Below, piece by piece: positions 7,832 to 13,995 of a stretch of 45,369 nucleotides of DNA. The translations under genes were made by a program, and so were the position numbers. A model generated the notes under the pieces. It was not told the origin of the DNA. It saw only the letters and a list, made by a program, of their open reading frames with translations, and made no database searches. Within the stretch, counting starts at the first letter, position 1; every line of letters starts with the position of its first letter. This stretch comes from Agrococcus lahaulensis DSM 17612 (GTDB lineage: Bacteria > Actinomycetota > Actinomycetes > Actinomycetales > Microbacteriaceae), in the NCBI RefSeq assembly GCF_000425105.1, contig NZ_AULD01000018.1:1-45369 (forward strand), in the 5' to 3' direction.

Positions 7832-7864
7832 ATTCTACGCCTCTTCTGCGCGTTTAGTGCGCGT
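7832..7864 (-). promoter_or_regulatory. Predicted promoter and direct-repeat operator of the DUF2384 gene
   Basis: On the minus strand a -10-like TAGAAT (7837-7832) lies 26 bases before the start codon. Just upstream is a direct repeat, ACGCGCA at 7864-7858 and 7853-7847, separated by CTAA. This local AT-rich island in a GC-rich region suits a promoter bound by its own Xre/ParS-type product. The operator role is inferred from position. Confidence 0.4.
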
Positions 7865-7934
7865 ATTTTGCCTCGGTTGGTGTCAGTGCTGTTCGCGCGA
7901 TGCACGTGCGCCCGACAACGTGCCGCGATACCGA

Positions 7935-8045
7935 GGTACCGAATTGTCGCCTGCCGTCGCTCCGAGCGGCACTTCGGTACTACCCAAGCGGATGGGCGGT
8001 ACCGATTTGTCGCATGACGCGCACGCCAAGCGACCATTCGGTGCC
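7935..8045. repeat. Two tandem hairpin units (REP-like), about 62 bp apart
   Basis: Unit 1 pairs GTACCGAATTGTCGC (7936-7950) with GCGGCACTTCGGTAC (7966-7980), 13 of 15 positions. Unit 2 pairs GGTACCGATTTGTCGC (7998-8013) with GCGACCATTCGGTGCC (8030-8045), 13 of 16. Loops are 15-16 bases. The left arms of the two units are almost identical. No gene is recognisable in 7865-8070, so this stretch appears to be non-coding repeat DNA. Confidence 0.7.
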
Positions 8046-8070
8046 ACCCTGCCGAGCGCAGCCGCCCTAG

Positions 8071-8192
8071 CCTCGGCAGCCGACGCATCCGTGGCCGACG
8101 TGCGCTAGGCGACCGCCGAGCGCGTCGTCGTGCTCGTCTCGCACCGCCACGACGACCGCTCCTCCGACGACACGGTGCTGCGCCTCCACTGA
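8071..8192 (+). pseudogene. Duplicated remnant of the cydC 3' end
   Basis: In frame this reads ...VADVR, a stop (TAG 8107-8109 region), then ATAERVVVLVSHRHDDR and a TGA at 8190-8192. The functional gene ends MADVREATADRVVVLVSHRHDDRLP. The 39 bases at 8121-8159 are identical to 6676-6714. An in-frame TAG replaces the GAA codon of the functional copy and the upstream ABC motifs are missing, so this is a dead fragment. It suggests cydDC once ended here, closer to blaR/blaI and cydAB. On that reading the SHOCT/DUF2384/repeat block was inserted or duplicated between the two copies of the tail. Confidence 0.75.
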
Positions 8193-8243
8193 CGCGCGCG
8201 TGGCAACGATCTGCACGGTGCCGCGGTCGGCGCGGCCTCAACG

Positions 8244-8440
8244 CCGCAAGTGCGTGCACATCGATGGCCGAGGCGGGTCTCGAGCCGCGGCCATGTGCAC
8301 CGACTTGCGGTCTGCAGCGCGTCGAAGCCGCAACAGCGTGCACATCAATGGCCGAGGCGGGTCGCGAGCGGCGGCCATGTGCACCGACTTGCGGTCTGGG
8401 GTGCGGCGAAGCCGCAAGAGCGTGCACACGGATGCGCGGG
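8244..8440. repeat. 84-bp tandem repeat with internal hairpins
   Basis: Two full units start at 8244 and 8328, and a partial third at 8412, with an exact 84-bp period. Each full unit holds an inverted repeat: CGCAAG..GTGCACAT..GGCC on the left and GGCCATGTGCACCGACTTGCGG on the right, with GAGGCGGGTC-type loops. Together with 7935-8045 and the cydC remnant, this fills the 670 bases between the DUF2384 gene and the M56 protease gene. No coding function is apparent. Confidence 0.85.
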
Positions 8441-8474
8441 CGGGCTCGCCGACAGCCGGGCGCCTGCGAGCGCC

Positions 8475-9290
8475 CTACGCGACGAGCCGCTTGAAGCGGT
8501 CGCTCCCCCGCGACGACCCCGCCGCGTCGACCTCGGCCCCCGGCACGCCGCTCGCGCCGACCTGCAGGATCGCGCGCGCGAGCACCTCGTCGCGCACCTC
8601 GCGGCGCGCGTGGTCGTCGGCGAGCATCTCGACGAGCGCGGCGACCTCCGCGTCGGCGAGCGCCGCGACCGGGAACCACGGCAGCGCCGAGCGCCAGGCG
8701 CGGAACGCGAGCAGCAGCAGGTCGTGCCGCTGCTCGACGTGCGCGCGCTCGTGCGCGATCACCGCGACGAGCTCATCGGCGTCGAGCCGGTCGAGCAGCC
8801 CTTGCGAGAGCACCGTCACCGAGCCGGCGCCGCGCGGCAGGCAGTAGGCGACGGGCACCGCGTCGTCGAGCACGCGCGTGCGCGCCCGCGTCGGGTGGGG
8901 CGACGAGAGCATGTCGAGCAGCTGCAGGTGCCGGCGCCGCTGCGCGGTGACCTGCACGATCGTCACGGCGAGGTGCGAGAGCAGGTAGATCGTGAAGACC
9001 GCCGCCGGGATCGCCGCGAGCCACGGCTGCCCCGGCGCGATCGCGAAGCCCGTGAGCGCGAGCGCGCCGATCATCGACAGCCCTCCCGCGAGGCCGACCG
9101 CTTGCCACACGAGCAGCGCGATGACGGGCGCGCGCATCGGCCACGCCGCGCGCGAGAGCCACACAGGCACGGGCCACGCGAGCATGAGCGCGACGAGCCA
9201 CAGCATCGCCGCGCCCCACACGATCGCGCCGTGCGGGATCACGAGCGCTCCGCCCGGCACCGCGGCAGCGGCGATCAGCGGCACGGGCAC
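8475..9290 (-). CDS. M56 (BlaR1/MecR1-type) membrane metalloprotease
   Basis: A 271-residue membrane protein. The first 115 residues contain about four hydrophobic segments, followed by a cytoplasmic metalloprotease domain. The zinc motif HERAH is at residues 180-184 (HExxH), and a downstream Glu in EMLADDHAR is a candidate third ligand. In the BlaR1/MecR1 family such proteases trigger removal of a BlaI-type repressor. Unlike BlaR1 there is no C-terminal penicillin-binding sensor domain, so the signal is unknown. The start is GTG 9288-9290, 13 bases after the blaI stop, so the two genes form an operon divergent from cydAB. This pairing suggests the protease relieves repression of the cytochrome bd genes. 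Confidence 0.85.
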   Translation of the reverse strand: MPVPLIAAAAVPGGALVIPHGAIVWGAAMLWLVALMLAWPVPVWLSRAAWPMRAPVIALLVWQAVGLAGGLSMIGALALTGFAIAPGQPWLAAIPAAVFTIYLLSHLAVTIVQVTAQRRRHLQLLDMLSSPHPTRARTRVLDDAVPVAYCLPRGAGSVTVLSQGLLDRLDADELVAVIAHERAHVEQRHDLLLLAFRAWRSALPWFPVAALADAEVAALVEMLADDHARREVRDEVLARAILQVGASGVPGAEVDAAGSSRGSDRFKRLVA

Positions 9291-9303
9291 GAGCGCGATC
9301 CGC

Positions 9304-9672
9304 TCAGCCGTCGCCGCGGAGGAGCTTGCGCAGCACGGCGGCGTCCTCTTCCGAGACCGAGCCGACGAAGCGCTCGAGCACGGCCATCCGGTCGCGCGAC
9401 TCGCCCAGCACCTCGTGCATGAGCTCGGCGACGTGGTCGGCGCGTGAGGCGACCGGCGAGTAGCGGTAGGGCCGCACCGTGCGGTCGGAGGCGACGAAGC
9501 CCTTCTTCTCGAGCCGCGAGAGCACCGTCAGCAGCGTCGTCGCCGCGAGCGGGCGGCCGGCGGCCTCGAGCTGCTGCTGGACGTCGTACGCCGAGAGGGC
9601 CTCCGGCGAGTCCCAGACGGCGTCCATCACGACGCGCTCGAGCTCGCCGAGCGCGGGCATGTTCTTGCGCAT
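9304..9672 (-). CDS. BlaI/MecI/CopY-family transcriptional repressor
   Basis: A 122-residue winged-helix repressor beginning MRKNMPALGELERVVMDAVW. The recognition helix region TTLLTVLSRLEKKGFVASDRTVRPYRYSPV and the C-terminal dimerisation helices are typical of the family and the length is standard. The start at 9670-9672 is supported by GGGAGG seven bases upstream; an in-frame ATG at 9697-9699 lacks one. It sits first in an operon with the M56 protease and is divergent from cydA. The 126-base intergenic region carries TTCTAC/GTAGAA palindromes. It therefore probably controls both its own operon and cydAB. The family is known from beta-lactamase control, so a respiratory target is inference from position. 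Confidence 0.9.
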   Translation of the reverse strand: MRKNMPALGELERVVMDAVWDSPEALSAYDVQQQLEAAGRPLAATTLLTVLSRLEKKGFVASDRTVRPYRYSPVASRADHVAELMHEVLGESRDRMAVLERFVGSVSEEDAAVLRKLLRGDG

Positions 9673-9714
9673 CGTGCCTCCCGGGCCAGTGTGACGCATC
9701 CGTCGTGAATCCGA

Positions 9715-9773
9715 TTCTACAACGAGTCGAACTTCTTCTATGCTGTGTAGAAGTGGTTCTACGCGGCGTAGAA
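9715..9773. promoter_or_regulatory. Predicted BlaI operators between blaI and cydA
   Basis: Three related 17-bp sites lie in 59 bases. TTCTACGCGGCGTAGAA (9757-9773) has perfect outer arms. TTCTATGCTGTGTAGAA (9736-9752) has perfect five-base arms. TTCTACAACGAGTCGAA (9715-9731) is degenerate. The spacing is 21 bases centre to centre, about two helical turns, so repressors could bind the same face. BlaI-family proteins bind TACA/TGTA-type dyads, and these sites are close variants. The array sits 14-84 bases upstream of the cydA Shine-Dalgarno and 43-101 bases from the blaI start. Confidence 0.75.
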
Positions 9774-9798
9774 CTCAGCGCAGCGAAGGAGGGTCGGC

Positions 9799-11388
9799 GT
9801 GGAAGCGCTCGACATCGCCCGGTGGCAGTTCGGCATCACGACGGTCTACCACTTCATGCTCGTGCCGCTCACGCTCGGGCTCGGCATGGCCATCGCCGTC
9901 ATGCAGTCGATCTGGGTGCGCACCGGCGACGAGAAGTTCCTGCGCATGGTGAAGTTCTGGGGGAAGCTCTACCTCATCAACTTCATCCTCGGCGTGGCCA
10001 CCGGCCTCGTGCAGGAGTTCCAGTTCGGCATGGCGTGGAGCGAGTACTCGCGCTTCGTCGGCGACGTCTTCGGCGCCCCGCTCGCGCTCGAGGGGCTGCT
10101 CGCGTTCTTCGCCGAGTCGACGTTCCTCGGCATCTGGATCTTCGGCTGGGGGCGCCTGCGCAAGGGCCTGCACCTCGCGGCGCTGTGGTGCGCGGTGATC
10201 GGCTCGTGGCTCTCGGCCTACTTCATCATCGTCGCGAACTCGTGGATGCAGCACCCCGTCGGCGTGGAGATGACCGCCGAGGGGCGCCCCGTCATGACCG
10301 ACATCTGGGCGGTGCTGACGAACAACACCGCGATCGCCGCCTTCACCCACACGATCTTCGGCGCGCTCATCGTCGCCGGCATGTTCCTCATCGGCATCTC
10401 CTGGTACCACCTCTGGCGGCGGCGCCACGACGGCATCGACCGGGCGGATGCGTCGGGTCGCGTGATCGTCGGCGAGGCCGCGTCGGTGCCGGGCCGCGAC
10501 CGCACCGACCACGGGGTCTGGCTCTGGTCGCTGCGCGCCGGCGCGGTCGTCGCGATCGTCGCCTTCGGCGGCACCGCGCTCACGGGCGACTGGCAGGGCA
10601 AGCTCATGTACGAGCAGCAGCCGATGAAGATGGCCTCGGCCGAGGCCGCGTGCCACACCGGCTCGTCGTTCTCGGTGCTCTCGATCGGCGACCCCGGCAC
10701 GACGGATTGCCGCGACGTCGTCACGCTCATCGAGATCCCCGGCGTGCTCGGCTTCCTCGGCACCGGCGAGTGGGGCGCCGACATGCCCGGCATCACCGAC
10801 CTCGAGCCGCAGTACGTGAACCAGTACGGCGAGACGATCCCCGACGACGAGCTCTACGGCTCGTTCGCCGGCACCGAGGTGAACTACGTGCCGCCGATGT
10901 GGGTCACCTACTGGGGCTTCCGGCTCATGATCGGGCTCGGCGGCATCACGGCCTTCGGCGCGCTCGTCGCGCTGTGGCTCACGCGCCGCGGCACCGTGCC
11001 GACGTCGCCGTGGATCATGCGGCTCGCGATCCTCGGGATCCTCGCGCCGTTCGCCGGCAACATCGCCGGCTGGATCTTCACCGAGATCGGCCGCCAGCCG
11101 TTCGTCGTCGCGCCGAACCCCGACCCCTCGGGCATCGACGGGGTGTTCATGTTCACTGCCGCGGCCGTCTCGCCCGGCGTCACGATCGGCGAGCTGCTCT
11201 TCTCCGTCATCACGCTCACCGCCGTCTACGCGGTGCTCATGGTGGTCGAGATCTTCCTGCTCGTGAAGTACGTGCGCGGCGGGGTCGCGAGCGCCATGCC
11301 CGAGCTCGCGCCGCGGCACGACCGCGGCGACGACCCGGGCGACCGACCTGACGGCGAGCGGGACGACGTGCTCGCCTTCGCCTACTGA
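9799..11388 (+). CDS. cydA: Cytochrome bd quinol oxidase subunit I
   Basis: A 529-residue membrane subunit that oxidises quinol and carries hemes b558, b595 and d in the cytoplasmic membrane. Visible signatures are the N-terminal ARWQFGITTVYHFMLVPLTLG, with His18 as candidate heme b595 ligand, and the quinol loop motif GDWQGKLMYEQQPMKMASAEA (about 264-283), with Lys277 and Glu282 matching the quinol-binding pair. GWIFTEIGRQPF lies near residue 424, the family's GWxxxExGRQP box. The start is GTG 9799 with AAGGAGGG six bases upstream. It is followed by cydB after 45 bases. The BlaI-like operators lie just upstream. The length fits the short Q-loop class. Low-oxygen or stress induction is likely for the family. 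Confidence 0.96.
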   Translation: MEALDIARWQFGITTVYHFMLVPLTLGLGMAIAVMQSIWVRTGDEKFLRMVKFWGKLYLINFILGVATGLVQEFQFGMAWSEYSRFVGDVFGAPLALEGLLAFFAESTFLGIWIFGWGRLRKGLHLAALWCAVIGSWLSAYFIIVANSWMQHPVGVEMTAEGRPVMTDIWAVLTNNTAIAAFTHTIFGALIVAGMFLIGISWYHLWRRRHDGIDRADASGRVIVGEAASVPGRDRTDHGVWLWSLRAGAVVAIVAFGGTALTGDWQGKLMYEQQPMKMASAEAACHTGSSFSVLSIGDPGTTDCRDVVTLIEIPGVLGFLGTGEWGADMPGITDLEPQYVNQYGETIPDDELYGSFAGTEVNYVPPMWVTYWGFRLMIGLGGITAFGALVALWLTRRGTVPTSPWIMRLAILGILAPFAGNIAGWIFTEIGRQPFVVAPNPDPSGIDGVFMFTAAAVSPGVTIGELLFSVITLTAVYAVLMVVEIFLLVKYVRGGVASAMPELAPRHDRGDDPGDRPDGERDDVLAFAY

Positions 11389-11433
11389 CCGCATCCGCAA
11401 CTGATCCGCCCGACCGCACTGGAGGCATCCGCC

Positions 11434-12501
11434 ATGGAACCGCTCGCCATCACCTGGTTCGTGCTCATCGCCGTGCTCTGGATCGGCTACCTGCTGCTCG
11501 AGGGCTTCGACCTCGGCGTCGGCATGCGCATGCTGTTCGCCTCGCGCGACGAGCGCGAGCGCCGCGTCATGCTCAACACCATCGGACCCGTGTGGGACGG
11601 CAACGAGGTGTGGCTCATCACCGCCGGCGCCGGCACGTTCGCCGCCTTCCCGGAGTGGTACGCATCCCTCTTCTCGACGCTCTACGTGCCGCTCACGCTC
11701 GCGCTCGTCGGGCTCATCCTGCGCGCCGTGTCGATCGAGTGGCGCGGCAAGGTGCACACGCAGCGGTGGCGCTCGGCGTGGACGGCCGGCATCGGCGTCG
11801 GCTCGCTCATCGCCGCCTTCTGCGTCGGCGCGATGCTCGCGCTCACGACGCTCGGGCTGCCGATCGACGGCAACGGCGACCGCGTCGGCGGCCCGTTCGT
11901 GTGGTTCGGCTGGCCGGCGATCGTCGGCGGCCTCGCGGTCGTGGGCTTCTCGCTCGCGCACGGCTCGACGTTCCTGGCGCTCAAGGCGGATGGGTCGGTG
12001 CGGTCACGCGCGGCGGTGTTCGCCGAGCGGTGGTCACCCGCGTGCCTCGTGCCCGCGGCGATCTGGGCCGTCTGGGTGCAGCTCGAGCACGGCGGCAACC
12101 CGCTGTCGTGGGCGCTCGTGCTGCTCGCGGTGGTCGGCGGCGCGTGGGGCTGGGTGCAGGCGCGGGCGCGGCGCGAGGGACTCGCGTTCACGGGCTACGC
12201 GGCGTTCGGGCTCTTCGGAGTCGCGGCGATCTTCGCGGGCGTCTTCCCGAAGGTGCTGCCCTCGACGATCGACCCGGCGTTCGACCTGACGCTCATGAAC
12301 GCGTCGAGCAGCCCGTACACGCTCGGCGTCATGACGGTCATCACGGCGGTGAGCCTGCCGATCATCCTCGGCTACCAGGCGTGGAGCTACTGGGTGTTCC
12401 GCAAGCGCGTGACCCCCGGCATGATCCCCGACGCGCACATCGTGCTGCCGGCGACCCTGCGCGACCGCGACGCGGACCGCGGCGTCGCCCCGACCGCGTA
12501 G
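11434..12501 (+). CDS. cydB: Cytochrome bd quinol oxidase subunit II
   Basis: A 355-residue integral membrane protein starting MEPLAITWFVLIAVLWIGYLLLEGFDLGVG, the conserved first helix of CydB. It also shows NTIGPVWDGNEVWLITAGAGTFAAFP, the family's most recognisable stretch (residues about 49-75). It pairs with CydA to form the bd oxidase. The ATG has GGAGG nine bases upstream. It lies 45 bases after cydA and is clearly in the same operon. After the stop come three palindromes that may terminate or stabilise the transcript. No small CydX/CydS-type peptide was recognised nearby. Confidence 0.96.
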   Translation: MEPLAITWFVLIAVLWIGYLLLEGFDLGVGMRMLFASRDERERRVMLNTIGPVWDGNEVWLITAGAGTFAAFPEWYASLFSTLYVPLTLALVGLILRAVSIEWRGKVHTQRWRSAWTAGIGVGSLIAAFCVGAMLALTTLGLPIDGNGDRVGGPFVWFGWPAIVGGLAVVGFSLAHGSTFLALKADGSVRSRAAVFAERWSPACLVPAAIWAVWVQLEHGGNPLSWALVLLAVVGGAWGWVQARARREGLAFTGYAAFGLFGVAAIFAGVFPKVLPSTIDPAFDLTLMNASSSPYTLGVMTVITAVSLPIILGYQAWSYWVFRKRVTPGMIPDAHIVLPATLRDRDADRGVAPTA

Positions 12502-12526
12502 CCGCCCCTCGCCCGGCGGCCGTGCC

Positions 12527-12618
12527 GCAGAGTGCCGGAACTCTGCTGCTCTGCGGCCCCGAAACAGCAGAGTGTCGGCACTCTGCGGTTCCGGGGCAGC
12601 AGAGTGTCGGCACTCTGC
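12527..12618. repeat. Three 20-bp palindromes after cydB
   Basis: GCAGAGTGCCGGAACTCTGC (12527-12546), GCAGAGTGTCGGCACTCTGC (12567-12586) and an identical copy at 12599-12618 each form an eight-base-pair stem with a four-base loop. Copies two and three are perfect stems and copy one has a mismatch. Spacing is 40 and 32 bases. The cluster could act as a terminator or mRNA 3' stabiliser for cydAB, or be a mobile palindrome family. No T-run follows. Confidence 0.8.
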
Positions 12619-12681
12619 TGCTCTTGAGGTCGGCAGACCGCACAGTGACGGAGCTCCATTGCGGGCGCGGCACCGCGTCCC

Positions 12682-12735
12682 TTGCCGCGCCCGCTCGCGC
12701 GGCGTATCATGGACGTTGCTTAGGCGTAGGCAACG
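12682..12735 (+). promoter_or_regulatory. Promoter and operator of the RHH/PIN module
   Basis: TTGCCG (12682-12687) and TATCAT (12705-12710) with a 17-base spacer make a good vegetative-type promoter. Just downstream, GTTGCTTAGGCGTAGGCAAC (12716-12735) is a near-perfect dyad overlapping the probable transcription start. It ends ten bases before the antitoxin ATG. That position is what is expected for autorepression by the RHH antitoxin. Confidence 0.65.
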
Positions 12736-12745
12736 GGAGGTCGGC

Positions 12746-12991
12746 ATGGTAGCGAAGACGGTAGGCATCGCGGTCTCCGACGATCTGCGCCCTGCGCTCG
12801 ACGAGGTGGTGGAGCACTTCGGCAACGGCAATCGCAGCGAGTTCCTCCGACTGGCGGTGCGCGAGTTCCAGGGCAGGCTTCGCCTCGAGCGCCTGCACGC
12901 GATCCGCGGCCGGGCGAGAGAAGAGCGCGGCGGGCGCCGCTACTCAGCCGACGAGGTGCTCGACATGATCCGCGAGTCTGCGGCGTCGTGA
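12746..12991 (+). CDS. Ribbon-helix-helix antitoxin of a PIN toxin module
   Basis: An 81-residue protein opening MVAKTVGIAVSDDLRPALDE, then VEHFGNGNRSEFLRLAVREF. This is the beta strand, helix, Gly/Asn turn and second helix of a CopG/RHH DNA-binding domain. The tail RRYSADEVLDMIRESAAS is a short amphipathic helix able to contact a toxin. GGGAGG lies seven bases before the ATG. Its TGA overlaps the GTG start of the PIN gene by four bases (GTGA), so translation is coupled. It should repress the promoter at 12682-12710 through the dyad between them. Confidence 0.8.
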   Translation: MVAKTVGIAVSDDLRPALDEVVEHFGNGNRSEFLRLAVREFQGRLRLERLHAIRGRAREERGGRRYSADEVLDMIRESAAS

Positions 12992-13470
12992 TCGACGGGG
13001 CGACCGCGGTCGTCTTCGACGTCAACGTCTACCTCGACTACATCCTCGGTGACGATGGCAGCTGGCCCCTGCTGCCCGACGTCCCGCCCACGACGGACAA
13101 CGCATCCGCCGATGCGGTCGCACTGGCCTTCTCCGCGCGCTTCCGCCTGTACTGCTCGCCCCACATCCTGCGCAACGTGGCCCGCGTCATGCGCCTCACC
13201 GGCCACACCGAAGCGACGATCGAGGACTTCTGCGCGGCGGTCGTCGAGATGTGCGAGTTCTCGGGCGGCGGGGTCATCGAGCCGACACCGCGCGACCACG
13301 GCGTGCGTGACTTCGAGGACAACGCGATCGTCTCGTTGGCTCGCGATCCGGTCGTCGATGCCTTGATCATCGTCACGAGCGACGCGGATCTGCTCGACCT
13401 CGGGCCGGCATGGCACGGCCGCTTGATCATGCGCCCGCGGGCCTTCGTGCGCAGGGTCGTGGCGCCGTAG
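12988..13470 (+). CDS. PIN-domain toxin (VapC-like ribonuclease)
   Basis: A 160-residue PIN-domain protein. The N-terminal strand ATAVVFDVNVYLDYIL carries the first acidic catalytic residue (Asp11). The middle has LYCSPHILRNVARVM. DFEDNAIVSLARDPVVDALIIVTSDADLLDL supplies the remaining acidic residues and ends with the typical 'TsDaDLL' motif. These belong to the group annotated as PIN-family toxin components. The toxin would cleave RNA and be held inactive by the RHH partner just upstream. GTG 12988 overlaps the antitoxin stop. Unlike the two modules near 2-3 kb, this pair looks intact. Confidence 0.82.
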   Translation: MIDGATAVVFDVNVYLDYILGDDGSWPLLPDVPPTTDNASADAVALAFSARFRLYCSPHILRNVARVMRLTGHTEATIEDFCAAVVEMCEFSGGGVIEPTPRDHGVRDFEDNAIVSLARDPVVDALIIVTSDADLLDLGPAWHGRLIMRPRAFVRRVVAP

Positions 13471-13648
13471 CCGCGCGGGTCGGCTGCCCGGCGCGCTACC
13501 CGGATGCGCGGCGGATGGGTGACAATGAGCGCACCGGTCCCCAGCCGGAGTCACGTCTCGAGGAAGTCCACCGATGCACTCCCCGCGATCGTCGCGCTCG
13601 TCGTCGCTCCGCGGCTCTGACGGCCGGCCGCGCCCGCCCCAAGTCCGT

Positions 13649-13726
13649 CACGCGACACGGACCCGGTCTCGGCAGCCGGACCCGAGATCTCGGGTCCCGC
13701 TGCCGAGAAGGGGTCCGCTTCGCGTG
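13649..13726. repeat. 78-bp long imperfect hairpin
   Basis: The segment is a long inverted repeat centred between 13687 and 13688. The outer arms CACGCG/CGCGTG are exactly symmetrical. Inside them GGACCC/GGGTCC, CTCGGCAG/CTGCCGAG and GACCCGAGA/TCTCGGGTC pair, with short mismatches between. It lies in a 276-base gap with no recognisable gene, between the PIN gene and the DUF2945 gene, which converge here. It could be a bidirectional terminator, a structured RNA or a REP-type element. Confidence 0.75.
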
Positions 13727-13746
13727 ATGCGGCAGGCGCGTCGCGC

Positions 13747-13959
13747 TCAGCTCTGCAGCTTGCGCAGCGCCGAGCCCTTGTGCGCGGCGAGGTGGTCGGT
13801 CTTGTCGCTCTTGACCTCGTACTGCGGCTCGTCGCTCGACGCGCGCCGCGTGCGCCCCATGAACTCGAAGTCGCTCTTGTGCACCTTCGTGATCGTGCCG
13901 CGCACGCGGCCCGCCTCGGAGTTCCAGCTGACGTGGTCGCCGACCTTGAAGTCGCTCAT
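13747..13959 (-). CDS. DUF2945 (HVA1/Tudor-like) small protein
   Basis: A 70-residue protein: MSDFKVGDHVSWNSEAGRVRGTITKVH, then FEFMGRTRRASSDEPQYEVKSDKTDHLAAHKGSALRKL. The pattern 'f-k-v-G-D-x-V-s-W-n-S-e-x-G-x-v-x-G-x-I' followed by 'p-q-Y-e-V-k-S-d-k-t-x-x-x-A-x-H-k-g-x-a-L-r-k' is the hypervirulence-associated/DUF2945 domain, predicted to be an SH3/Tudor-like barrel. The biological role is unknown and the protein makes up one full domain. It lies 36 bases after the OYE gene's stop on the same strand and could be read through from that operon. The Shine-Dalgarno is weak. Confidence 0.88.
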   Translation of the reverse strand: MSDFKVGDHVSWNSEAGRVRGTITKVHKSDFEFMGRTRRASSDEPQYEVKSDKTDHLAAHKGSALRKLQS

Positions 13960-13995
13960 GCCGCCATGGTGCTCCGCGCGGCTGGGAGCGGCCCG

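Noticed and set aside
8244-8440. Possible CRISPR array (84-bp repeat units).
   Set aside because: The units are adjacent, with no unique spacers of constant length between short repeats, and no cas gene is near. It is a tandem hairpin repeat.
9775-11961. A 728-residue open frame on the minus strand opposite cydA.
   Set aside because: Low-complexity Arg/Asp/Glu/His sequence with no fold, overlapping fully the well-supported cydA and cydB genes.
12527-12618. Possible short CRISPR array from three 20-bp repeats.
   Set aside because: Spacers are 20 and 12 bases, far too short and unequal, and the repeat is a simple palindrome with no cas genes nearby.
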